Translations under genes and position numbers: made by a program | Shown: positions 16,825 to 25,673 of the stretch, piece by piece | Layout: every line of letters starts with the position of its first letter | Position numbering within the stretch: position 1 is the first letter of the stretch | From: Flavobacterium flabelliforme | GTDB taxonomy: Bacteria; Bacteroidota; Bacteroidia; Flavobacteriales; Flavobacteriaceae | Assembly: GCF_017948675.1 (NCBI RefSeq) | Contig: NZ_JAGFBU010000002.1 | Location: forward strand, 372,001 to 436,000 | Direction of reading: 5' to 3' | DNA: 64,000 bases | Notes under the pieces: model-generated | Told to the model about the DNA's origin: nothing | The model's input: the letters and a program-made list of their open reading frames with translations, nothing else | Databases searched by the model: none

Positions 16825-17166
16825 GTTGGTTGAAACTATATGATTTTGTTTTATGACGTATTCAACAGTAGTTTTTAATGAAATAATTATTTAGAACTAA
16901 TAGCAGTTTTTCAGTTATTTCAGCCAAATAATAGAATTCAATTTATAGGTAAACATCACCCTTAGTTTGTCACGCTGGAAGCGTCTCAACAAACATGAGC
17001 AACTTTGCTGCTAAAGCTCTAGCGAAGAAAATTGTACAATGAATTGTTAGTTAGAGTTTTTGCATTATGGTTTTTTACGTCTAATTGCAATACTGTTTTG
17101 CATTTTTAACCATTAAGTGATTTAAGTAAAATTAAAACTTAAACAAACTTAACTTTGTTATTGCTT
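16825..17166. other. Non-coding stretch after the carB-tail array
   Basis: No gene is seen. At about 16967-16996 the sequence TTTGTCACGCTGGAAGCGTCTC resembles a widespread bacterial intergenic repeat (GTCATGCTGAGCGAAGTCGAAGC type) with its centre deleted. That resemblance is from memory. Confidence 0.35.
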
Positions 17167-17775
17167 TTAAGCACTATTTCCTAGACCATTTGGTAACGGT
17201 CTGTACGCGTAATAATGCAAGACTTCTTCTATGGCTGTTGCCAAAGCTTGGTTTATAGGAAGTAGCGTAGTAGCGAGTCTATTGTCTATTTGTGACAGTT
17301 GCATATAATAATCTGTAAAAACAGGAACGTAAAGTCCTTTACTGATCGCTTCTTCGGCGGTGTTGTAGTTTTCTTGTTGGCCTTCTTTAATTATCTTACA
17401 AGTGGCTAAACGGAGCTGTCCATATTTATCTCTACTGGCTGCATATCCAAAAAGTCTACAAATTAATCCTCTATAGCGATAGTCGCTACAACTTCCCATA
17501 TTTCTATCAATAAAAGAAATCGGACGATATAAATGGCAGTTGGAATCTGATTTTTGTTGGAGTTGCATCAACATATCTTCGGCTTCTCCATTTAAAAATA
17601 AATGAAATGCCCACGGTAAAAACTCTAATGGCGAGGCATCTATTTCTGGAGTCGAACAACACTTACCGCATCCAGCAATACAATGCAAATGTGTTTCTGA
17701 CTGGAATACAGCAATTTCTTTTTCAAGACGGTCGAACAACTCTTCAACCAATCGAACCTTATGCTCTATAGCCAT
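17167..17775 (-). CDS. YkgJ-family cysteine-cluster protein
   Basis: The protein has 202 residues and conserved Cys positions of the CxxCxxxCC cluster type: HCIAGCGKCCSTPEI at about residue 32, then SCSDYRYRGLICRLFGY at about 95 and ATCKI. Such proteins are thought to bind zinc or an iron-sulfur cluster, and their function is unknown. It is monocistronic and lies on the left flank of the defence island. Confidence 0.85.
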   Translation of the reverse strand: MAIEHKVRLVEELFDRLEKEIAVFQSETHLHCIAGCGKCCSTPEIDASPLEFLPWAFHLFLNGEAEDMLMQLQQKSDSNCHLYRPISFIDRNMGSCSDYRYRGLICRLFGYAASRDKYGQLRLATCKIIKEGQQENYNTAEEAISKGLYVPVFTDYYMQLSQIDNRLATTLLPINQALATAIEEVLHYYAYRPLPNGLGNSA

Positions 17776-17872
17776 TATTTTCTTTGTAAGGTAGTTTATT
17801 CTAATCCCTTACAGAGAAAATGAGGTTTTTTGTGATAAATTTATTTTTTGTGGAGAAGATTGGATTTTAAAA

Positions 17873-18172
17873 TTATCCTACAGACATTTTAGCAGATTCC
17901 TTCCATAGATAATTTGGAATGGGTTCATTTAATTGCCATTTTATGTTCATTGGTTTTGAACCTTCTGATTCTATAAATTTTGCTTCGCCGATAAAAACGT
18001 AACCCATTATATTGTTAAATTGATTTTTCGAATGTTCCCTAATGAATAATAAAATTCTTTTTCCAAGTTTTTGATGATTAATGTAAGTCAATCCTTTACC
18101 TAAATCATCTCTCGTTTGATTTTGTGATTGCCAATGAAATAAAATTTCACTAATTGCATAGTCATCATACAT
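17873..18172 (-). CDS. DUF3427 C-terminal fragment of a helicase (remnant)
   Basis: The 99-residue frame matches the end of DUF3427 domains, which form the C-terminus of large DEAD/DEAH defence helicases. Visible matches are ISEILFHWQSQNQTRDD, GLTYINHQKLGKRILLFIRE, GYVFIGEAKF and KPMNIKWQLNEPIP. In frame upstream of the ATG the homology continues as KLIELQAP until a TGA inside the neighbouring gene's end. The gene has therefore lost its N-terminal 800 or so residues, and no other part of it is visible in the window. It may still be expressed as the last cistron of the defence operon, but a decayed leftover of a displaced defence gene is more likely. Confidence 0.75.
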   Translation of the reverse strand: MYDDYAISEILFHWQSQNQTRDDLGKGLTYINHQKLGKRILLFIREHSKNQFNNIMGYVFIGEAKFIESEGSKPMNIKWQLNEPIPNYLWKESAKMSVG

Positions 18173-18185
18173 TGGAGCTTGTAAT

Positions 18186-19292
18186 TCAATAAGTTTTCAT
18201 TTCAAAAAAATAATTAATTCGAATATAAAATTCAATTAATTTTTGACTGTCATTTGTGGACAGTAAATAATTTTCATTAAAATAATTTATGTCATTACTA
18301 TTTGGAATGTATTCATTTGAAAATCTATTCTTAATAATTTCAAAAATCAATTTTTGAATTGATTCATCTGAATCAAAATATTTTTTAAAAAGCTCTTTAT
18401 TAGAAAGTTTATCATAATTAACTAAATATTTACATGATTGTTCTAGTAATAAATTAAATTCATTCAACTTTTTCCCATATCCTGGCATTTTTGAGTTTCT
18501 TAAAGTGAATTCGTTTTCTAAAAATGGAGGTAGATTAATATTAAAAAGTAAAGAGTCAAGAATCAGATATAATTCATTTAAAACTATTTTGAAATTTATT
18601 TTCAAATTTTGAAGTTCTTTTTTTAAAGTTGAAATTAAATCATTTAATAATACAACACCTTTTATCTCATTATAAGGACTTGAATATTTTGTATTCCAAA
18701 ATTTAGCGTAATGAAATAATACTAGCTTAATTTCAAATTCTGTATTACTTTCAATTAATTTTAATCCTATCCATTCCGTTAGTTTTTTTACTATTGGATT
18801 TCGATTAACACTTTCTTCTAACCAATCGTTGTTTGTTAAATTTAATTGTTCAGTTAAAATAATTTGGGTTAGATTTCCATTGTTTTTTATTGAATCTAAA
18901 ATCAAAAATTTATCTTGGAAATCAATTGGTTTGTTTTTAATTAATTGTTCACTAATGACAGATAGTAATTGTTTATTAGAATCTTCAAAGTAAATGGAGT
19001 ATAAAATTGATTCAAATTCAAAATCTTTTAATAAATCTATAACTTCTAAATAATCTCTTGTTTTATTTTGTAACTCATTTTGAGATGAAGTAAATAAGTT
19101 AAAATCTTCATTGTTAAAATCATCATTTTCAAGTTCTTCTTCAGAGCTTTTTAAATACTCTTTTAATCTTTTTAAGGTGTCTTTTTTTAAATATGTATTA
19201 TAATGAAATATCTTCTGCTCTAAAGACATTCCTCTCATATCACTATGAAACTTGATTTTAATGAAATTCTCATTTTTAGAAAAAAAACTCAT
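18186..19292 (-). CDS. Uncharacterised protein of the DISARM-like operon, 368 residues
   Basis: I do not recognise a family. The protein is largely alpha-helical and rich in Leu, Asn, Lys and Glu, with no signal peptide, membrane segment or Cys cluster. No HxK(x)4D motif is present, so it is not the phospholipase-D-type DrmC that normally occupies this place after drmB. Its ATG overlaps the drmB stop by 4 nt (ATGA), so it is part of the operon and probably part of the system. Confidence 0.72.
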   Translation of the reverse strand: MSFFSKNENFIKIKFHSDMRGMSLEQKIFHYNTYLKKDTLKRLKEYLKSSEEELENDDFNNEDFNLFTSSQNELQNKTRDYLEVIDLLKDFEFESILYSIYFEDSNKQLLSVISEQLIKNKPIDFQDKFLILDSIKNNGNLTQIILTEQLNLTNNDWLEESVNRNPIVKKLTEWIGLKLIESNTEFEIKLVLFHYAKFWNTKYSSPYNEIKGVVLLNDLISTLKKELQNLKINFKIVLNELYLILDSLLFNINLPPFLENEFTLRNSKMPGYGKKLNEFNLLLEQSCKYLVNYDKLSNKELFKKYFDSDESIQKLIFEIIKNRFSNEYIPNSNDINYFNENYLLSTNDSQKLIEFYIRINYFFEMKTY

Positions 19293-21382
19293 TTTATTAA
19301 TTCTTTAAAGAAACCATTATTTTCATCTACTAAAATTCTTCTATCTAAATAAATATTTCTGTGCTCACAGGATGTTTCACTTACAAGACTGCATGAAAAG
19401 CACGATGCAAAATTCAATTCAAATAAACCTTGACCATCAGATTCCCAACACAAAGGATCACTATTACATATAGTTGATCTTATCAATGCACTTTGAATTA
19501 AATTTAATAAGTTTTGTGGTCTAGTTTGCGCAATAAGTCCTCCCATACTTCCTTCAGCTCCTTCAGCTGTGTATATCATGCAACCATACATTTTGTATTT
19601 TTCATCATTTGAGACATAAATTCTTTCGGACAAAGATGCTGTTGGATAACCACATTTGAATTCTAATTCTCGCATAATTAAATGAGCAAAAGTATGTACT
19701 AGATATAACTGCCAATTATTCTCTAATCCATATTTAATAGCACCTTCTGAAAAAGTATCGCTCTTTTGATGTAATTCATATAAATTTTCGTTTACTGATT
19801 CTATTCCTTTGGAATTTGAAAATTTATTAATTAGTTCTTCATTAAAAGAAAAAAAGATTCCCTCTCCGTAATTTTCAACTACCGGATATACGCGAACACT
19901 ATCAGGTTTAGAGCTAAAAATATTTTTCGAGCTAATATTATCGGCATCAGAATCTAAAGGAACAACTCTTGAAAAATCAAGTTGAGCTGAAGTAATTTTC
20001 ATATTATCTATTCTAAGTATTCTTGAAAAATACTTCTCTAAGTCTGAACCACTAATGTTTGCAGTTACATCTTTTACTTTTAAATGCTCAACTTTATCAA
20101 CATTTATTTCATCTTCATCTTTTAGTGCTAAAGCTTTATATTCTTCGAAGCGATATCGTATATCTTTTTCAGAATCTTGAATTTCTTCAACTAAAGAATT
20201 ATTTTGAATTTCAGTCTTTAGCGAAGTGATTATACTATTTATTCTCATTGCCTCTTCGAAATTTTTATCATCCATAGCTAATTCCAAATCACTTTCAAGA
20301 GAATTCAAGCTTAATGTTTTTTCATCTAAGAATAATTCGTCAGGCATATATATACTAGAAAGCATTCTAGAATAGTATAAATTATTTCCTGTTGTTAAGG
20401 CAACCTTCATCGCTTTCGTTGATGAACAATTTTCTAATGGAGGCATTTTAGACCTTGAATTAGAATTGCCAGAATGATATTTAAGTTCACCATTATTAGA
20501 TGTTATGGCTTCCCATGGTTTGTGTCCTGAGCATTTAATTTTCACACTCATCAATCCTTTTAATGAGGTTTGCCTACCACAGTTTTCACACTTTAACCAT
20601 TTGCCATCGAACCCTGATGCATTAGCTGTACTTGAAGTAATTTTAATTACGGCAGTACTAGTGTCATCTGAACCACAACATGGTTGTGATTTAAATAATT
20701 CAATAGATTTTTCAGAATTTATTTCCATAGGAGAATCTGTCCTCCATCTTAAAAATTTTGACCATGGAAAATCACTGATATGACCATGATCACATATTAG
20801 GACAATATTATCTTGAGTTAAATTTGCTATACTATTTTCAGTATTATGTTTTGGAGGAAAGAATTTTGCTCCATATTGATCATCATTTTTCTTGTTTTTA
20901 CACCATTCATTATACCATTCTTTGTAAAACTTGTAGCGTTTACTTTTATCGAAAAATACTTTTGGCATAAAAGAACTATTAATTGCTAATTCATTTCCAC
21001 TATTTTTAATTTTATTAGAAAAATCTTGAACAGCGATATCAGGAATAAGAACTAAATATTTTAATTCAGTTAACCCTTTTCTATTTATTAAAGACTCAAG
21101 TAATCTGGCGTCATTTGAAATACCTATATTGCCGTTTCTCTCTAGTCTTGCTTGTTTTACAACATAATCCTTTATATTCTTTTCTTTTACTCCTGTATCA
21201 ACTGCATCCTTTTGAATATCCAGTATTTTTTTTAAAAAACCCCATTCTTCGATACATGAAATAATGATACTACCATATGCAGTATGTACAATTGAACCAG
21301 GGCCACCATAAGCTGATAAAAGTTTAAATTTACTTATGGCTTCATTTGCTTGTGTATTTTCAAAATATTGTTTTGCTGCCAT
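19289..21382 (-). CDS. drmB: DrmB-like DUF1998 protein of a DISARM-type defence system
   Basis: The protein has 697 residues. Near residues 237-290 it has zinc-ribbon-like Cys groups (QPCCGSDD, LKCENCGRQ, IKCSGHKPW). The C-terminal DUF1998 (MZB) region runs from about 560 to 690: HTFAHLIMRELEFKCG, AEGAEGSMGGLIAQTRPQNL, and the Cys cluster CNSDPLCW...CFSCSLVSETSCEH. DUF1998 is the defining domain of DrmB, which works with the DrmA helicase against phage DNA in DISARM. It lies 4 nt after drmA. Confidence 0.85.
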   Translation of the reverse strand: MAAKQYFENTQANEAISKFKLLSAYGGPGSIVHTAYGSIIISCIEEWGFLKKILDIQKDAVDTGVKEKNIKDYVVKQARLERNGNIGISNDARLLESLINRKGLTELKYLVLIPDIAVQDFSNKIKNSGNELAINSSFMPKVFFDKSKRYKFYKEWYNEWCKNKKNDDQYGAKFFPPKHNTENSIANLTQDNIVLICDHGHISDFPWSKFLRWRTDSPMEINSEKSIELFKSQPCCGSDDTSTAVIKITSSTANASGFDGKWLKCENCGRQTSLKGLMSVKIKCSGHKPWEAITSNNGELKYHSGNSNSRSKMPPLENCSSTKAMKVALTTGNNLYYSRMLSSIYMPDELFLDEKTLSLNSLESDLELAMDDKNFEEAMRINSIITSLKTEIQNNSLVEEIQDSEKDIRYRFEEYKALALKDEDEINVDKVEHLKVKDVTANISGSDLEKYFSRILRIDNMKITSAQLDFSRVVPLDSDADNISSKNIFSSKPDSVRVYPVVENYGEGIFFSFNEELINKFSNSKGIESVNENLYELHQKSDTFSEGAIKYGLENNWQLYLVHTFAHLIMRELEFKCGYPTASLSERIYVSNDEKYKMYGCMIYTAEGAEGSMGGLIAQTRPQNLLNLIQSALIRSTICNSDPLCWESDGQGLFELNFASCFSCSLVSETSCEHRNIYLDRRILVDENNGFFKELIK

Positions 21383-21386
21383 ATTT

Positions 21387-24300
21387 TTATTGTTGAACTG
21401 TTTTTATTACTACTGATGGGTCAATTTCTCTTAATGAATAACCTACCTTCCAGTGATCAGGATAATTATTATCACTTAATCTAATAAATAAAGAATTCAA
21501 ATTCATATCTTTCTTATAAAAGGATAATTCAGGAATAGGTTCACTACCTTGTAATCTTATAAACCAATTATTTAAAAGCCTTTCAACTTTATTATTTAAA
21601 TCTATCAACTCTTCCTCAGATATAATACCATCAACACTTGATTTTACATTATGAGTTCTTGATTTTAAATAATTGTCTAGTTTAATTGCATTGGTTTCAA
21701 TTTCAATAATTTGATTAATAATTATCGCTTTGATTTGATTAATTTTAATATTGCTAATATTACACGCATCTGCATTGTTCATTAGCATCAAAGTCTCATC
21801 ATGTCTAATCATAACTGATAAAAACATTGCTAGGTATCTTTCCATTGCTTTACTTGCAAATGGAGTAACTGAAATTGGTTCTACATAACTGTAAAATTTC
21901 TCGTGAAATTCTTTGTATTTTTGATAGTGTGAAATGTCTCTAGATCTAAATGGATGATGAACAGTAAATACAATTCCTTCTTTACTTCTTGCAACCCTAC
22001 TTGAAGCTTGGATATATTCTGCAATATTTCTGGGCATTGAACTTATTATCATTGTATTGAATCTTGATACATCAATACCAACCGAAATCATATTTGTAGA
22101 TATCACAAACTCTGGAGGATTATTAGAATTTAATTTTAATGTATTACCATCATTTGAAATTAGACTCCATTTTTTTTCAATGTTTGACAGATTAGACTTT
22201 ACATCTTCACCTGTCAATCTTCCAGTAAGTTCTGAATAATCAATGTTACTTTCGTTTCTAATTAGCTTATCTAAAAAGCTCCATAAGACAGTATTTTTTG
22301 TAACAAAATTTACATCTCCGGGTAAATAATGACTTAATTGTGATTGTGTCTTACCAACATCTTTTAGACTATTAAAATAAGATAAAACAGTATGATAATA
22401 ATCAAACACATCTTTATGCTCGTTTATTAACTCAGGTTTTTCAAATATTTCATCATTTGTATAACACTCCTTAAGATATTTTAATCTATGCGTAAGTGAA
22501 ATTGATGCTATCCTTAATTGCATCCAAACTTGTGTTTTACCAACAGGTAAAATCCCTAGATATTTTCGATTTGAAATATATTTTTCATCATTATTTTCAT
22601 CGATATATCTTTCATAATATGCAAAAAACGAATCGTCTGATACTATTCCTTGTTTTGGAAATATTTCAGATCGTCTATTAAATAGAGCAAATATTTGTTT
22701 ATCTGTATTTCTTGTAGTTGCTGTAGAAGTAACTATTTTAGGTTTTATACCATTTTCTGTACATAAGTAATCTATACTTTTTTCAAAAAGTCCTACAGCT
22801 GACCCTAAAGGGCCAAGTAAAAGATGTAACTCATCCTGTATTATTAGTTCTGGTGGTAAAGTGTCATGATTGTATCCTTTTCCAAATAATCTCCTAGAAT
22901 CTTTATTTCTTTCTGAAGTATTTGTGGTTACATTATTTGCTAAAGCAGCAAATTTATCTACCGTCCCAAAAAGTAGTGTCGGAGGGTACTTATAAATATC
23001 CTCATCAAATAATCTTAAAGGTAGGCTAAATTCATTGCTAGGTCTATTTCTTCCCATCCCCTTGAAAGTACAGGATGAATTATTGCAACAAATGTTTAAT
23101 TGATCATTTATTCCATAATTATTTCGTGAAGGTTTACTAGTATGAGAAACATTACTTAATTCTTTATCAATAAATAAATCGCTGCCACACCATGGGCATT
23201 CAGTAAATGGTATATTTGTACTCACTTTTTTGCCGCCTTCAATACAAGCTGCTATTTTCTCAAGTTCTTTCTCCATGCTTGTATCGCTAGAATTACCTGT
23301 TCCTTTCCATTGATTAGGCAATGAGCCAGAACCAACAAATAAACCAATTGTAATTCTCGAAACACCTAGACTATAAGAATTAGGTATTGAAAAACTATCT
23401 TTACGGATGGCTTCTAATGCGCAAATTAACATAGTTGCTCTTTGAAACTGTTGCAATGTTAACAACCTCAATGTATAACGCATTAAAACGGTTGTTCCAG
23501 TACCTCTTTCACCATTGGTAAAACGTCTATATCCAATAACGAATGCAATTATCCCTAAATAGGCTTCTGTTTTACCCCCTCCAGTTGGAAACCAAACTAA
23601 ATCTGCTATCTCATTTCTTTCAGGCCAACCATTGGAAAATATGTTTTCAACAGTTTTGTCGTCTAGATCTGGTCTAACAAATGCATCAATGTTTAGTAGA
23701 ATAAAAGTAATTTGAAATGAACGCCATTTATAATCATTTCCTCCAAGATTTATATTTTTATAAAATTCTTCTGTATTTGAAGTAGGAGTAAAGGGTTTCT
23801 TAATACTATGATGTAATTGCATAAACATAGCTGTATTCATTAGCCTGAATGCAGCCATTGCTTTCGAATCATTACTAATTAATTTAATGTTCCTTAATAA
23901 TCTTATATAATCTTTATCACAAGCTAATAGTTGTTTCTTTAAGAGTTCCTTTTCTTCTCCTTTAAGTAAATTTTCATTATTAAGATTCTTTTGTTTCTCT
24001 TCAATCCAAATTTTGTATTCATTCACAAAATCTTTTAAACCCTGTAAAACATCACTATCCGTAACGTCGGATAAAGTTGAAAGGTATTGCATAGATAAAA
24101 TAGAATCATTTTCAATTCTTGAAACTATTTTTCCATTAACAATTTTACTTGGTTTAAAATCTACTTTTGGCGTTTCTTGCTCTGGAAGAAATTCTGTTGT
24201 TATAAACTTACATTTGTTAACATTACCCCAATTTACAGATGTGTTGTATCCTTCACCAAAGTCATGGAAATTTCTGTATAGTAGCTTATTAAAGTTATCT

Positions 24301-25673
24301 TCTTCATCAAAATCTAATAATTGAGGAGGATTATATTGCTTTAGTGTATTTTCTTTAATCTCGTCAACTTTTAATTGAATACCAAAATATGCCTTTAAGT
24401 TTGCTTCATCTTTTTTGTTTAATTGAGGAGGCTCATTTTCCTTAAGAATAATATTTGCCTTATTAATCAATAATATCTTAACAAATATTTCTTCATTTTT
24501 ACGAATATATTGTACCGAATATATTAAATCTGAAACCTCTTTAATGTTATTATCGATAACTTGATTATTTAATCTAAATATTTTACTGGTTCCATCATGT
24601 TTTGGTAAAGAGATTGAAATGTTTTCAAAAGTTTTTGCCTCCCAAATTGGAGAAGAATTTCTTGGTTTATATACAGATTTTAAATCCGTTACATAATTTT
24701 TTAACTGATTGAATATTTCAATTTCCTTTATAAGTTTTTTATAATATGAATAATTAGATAAATCTTCTTTTAGTTTACTTTTAATATAATTAATTATGCT
24801 GTTATCATAAAGTGAAGCTACATTTTTATATTCATTACCGCTATAATTTATTGATTCTGAAATTGAATAAAACTGCAAATCATAATCACCTTTAATACCA
24901 TAATATATAACACCATTTTTTTGTTTTAGTTCGACTATTTCTGTTTTGAAAACATCACCTATAGTTTTTAAAAGAGTTGCTTGGAAATAATTATTTAAAT
25001 GAATATAATCTACATCATAAATATTATTCTTATTAATTTCTTGATTAAGACATATAAAAAGGTTGTTATTTTTTCTAATTGATGTAAATAAGGGTTTAAA
25101 GTAATTCTCAATTGCAATTTCAATTTCATTATCATATTCAGAAACTATACAAGATAGTTTACTGCTAAAACATTCCTTTTTATTTATATTATGATATTTT
25201 CTAAATGAAACACTCACGGTCAAATCATCTTGCAAATTAGTTTCTTTACCTACAACAAATGAGAGACCAAATGAATTGGGATAGTTCTGTTGTTTACTAA
25301 CTAAACTTTCCTCAGTATTGTCAATATTTCTATCATCATCTCCACCCTTTTCTATATCCTCTGTATCTGGATTTTCTCCATCAATATCCGATTCTGAAAA
25401 TTTCTCTTTGAGTTGTGTTTCCGATCCTTTTGACACCCTTGTTTCAGGAAAAAGAATTGCAGAACTATATTGATAAGCAGGAACCTCAGCTAAAACCTCA
25501 CTCTTGTTATCTATTGGATTTACATTTTTGACTTTAAAGTCAATTCCGTTAAATTCACTTGTATCCCATTTTTCTATAAAGAAAAAGCGGTTGTTAAAAG
25601 CACCAGGTCCAATTATCTGCTCACGAACAAATAACTCAAGACTATTTCTTTTTTTTCTAAAATCATTCATCAA
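21387..25673 (-). CDS. drmA: DrmA-like SF2 helicase of a DISARM-type defence system
   Basis: The protein has 1428 residues. The helicase core shows Walker A FPTGGGKTEAYLG (about 690), the DExH box IIQDELHLLLGPLG (about 945), motif III TSTATTRN (about 980), and the second RecA-like domain with SVGIDVSRFNTMIISSMPRN and QASSRVARS (about 1197-1225). A four-Cys insert (ECPWCGSD...ICCNNSSC, about 824-860) lies between the ATPase motifs. The long acidic N-terminal region is unassigned. The layout matches DrmA, the DNA-translocating helicase of DISARM. The ATG overlaps the preceding gene by 4 nt. Confidence 0.88.
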   Translation of the reverse strand: MMNDFRKKRNSLELFVREQIIGPGAFNNRFFFIEKWDTSEFNGIDFKVKNVNPIDNKSEVLAEVPAYQYSSAILFPETRVSKGSETQLKEKFSESDIDGENPDTEDIEKGGDDDRNIDNTEESLVSKQQNYPNSFGLSFVVGKETNLQDDLTVSVSFRKYHNINKKECFSSKLSCIVSEYDNEIEIAIENYFKPLFTSIRKNNNLFICLNQEINKNNIYDVDYIHLNNYFQATLLKTIGDVFKTEIVELKQKNGVIYYGIKGDYDLQFYSISESINYSGNEYKNVASLYDNSIINYIKSKLKEDLSNYSYYKKLIKEIEIFNQLKNYVTDLKSVYKPRNSSPIWEAKTFENISISLPKHDGTSKIFRLNNQVIDNNIKEVSDLIYSVQYIRKNEEIFVKILLINKANIILKENEPPQLNKKDEANLKAYFGIQLKVDEIKENTLKQYNPPQLLDFDEEDNFNKLLYRNFHDFGEGYNTSVNWGNVNKCKFITTEFLPEQETPKVDFKPSKIVNGKIVSRIENDSILSMQYLSTLSDVTDSDVLQGLKDFVNEYKIWIEEKQKNLNNENLLKGEEKELLKKQLLACDKDYIRLLRNIKLISNDSKAMAAFRLMNTAMFMQLHHSIKKPFTPTSNTEEFYKNINLGGNDYKWRSFQITFILLNIDAFVRPDLDDKTVENIFSNGWPERNEIADLVWFPTGGGKTEAYLGIIAFVIGYRRFTNGERGTGTTVLMRYTLRLLTLQQFQRATMLICALEAIRKDSFSIPNSYSLGVSRITIGLFVGSGSLPNQWKGTGNSSDTSMEKELEKIAACIEGGKKVSTNIPFTECPWCGSDLFIDKELSNVSHTSKPSRNNYGINDQLNICCNNSSCTFKGMGRNRPSNEFSLPLRLFDEDIYKYPPTLLFGTVDKFAALANNVTTNTSERNKDSRRLFGKGYNHDTLPPELIIQDELHLLLGPLGSAVGLFEKSIDYLCTENGIKPKIVTSTATTRNTDKQIFALFNRRSEIFPKQGIVSDDSFFAYYERYIDENNDEKYISNRKYLGILPVGKTQVWMQLRIASISLTHRLKYLKECYTNDEIFEKPELINEHKDVFDYYHTVLSYFNSLKDVGKTQSQLSHYLPGDVNFVTKNTVLWSFLDKLIRNESNIDYSELTGRLTGEDVKSNLSNIEKKWSLISNDGNTLKLNSNNPPEFVISTNMISVGIDVSRFNTMIISSMPRNIAEYIQASSRVARSKEGIVFTVHHPFRSRDISHYQKYKEFHEKFYSYVEPISVTPFASKAMERYLAMFLSVMIRHDETLMLMNNADACNISNIKINQIKAIIINQIIEIETNAIKLDNYLKSRTHNVKSSVDGIISEEELIDLNNKVERLLNNWFIRLQGSEPIPELSFYKKDMNLNSLFIRLSDNNYPDHWKVGYSLREIDPSVVIKTVQQ

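Noticed and set aside
16967-16996. Possible mobile repeat TTTGTCACGCTGGAAGCGTCTC
   Set aside because: It is a single short degenerate copy. Resemblance to a known repeat is from memory and gives no boundary.
18186-19292. Calling the 368-residue protein DrmC
   Set aside because: No HxK(x)4D phospholipase-D motif is present, and the length and composition do not fit.
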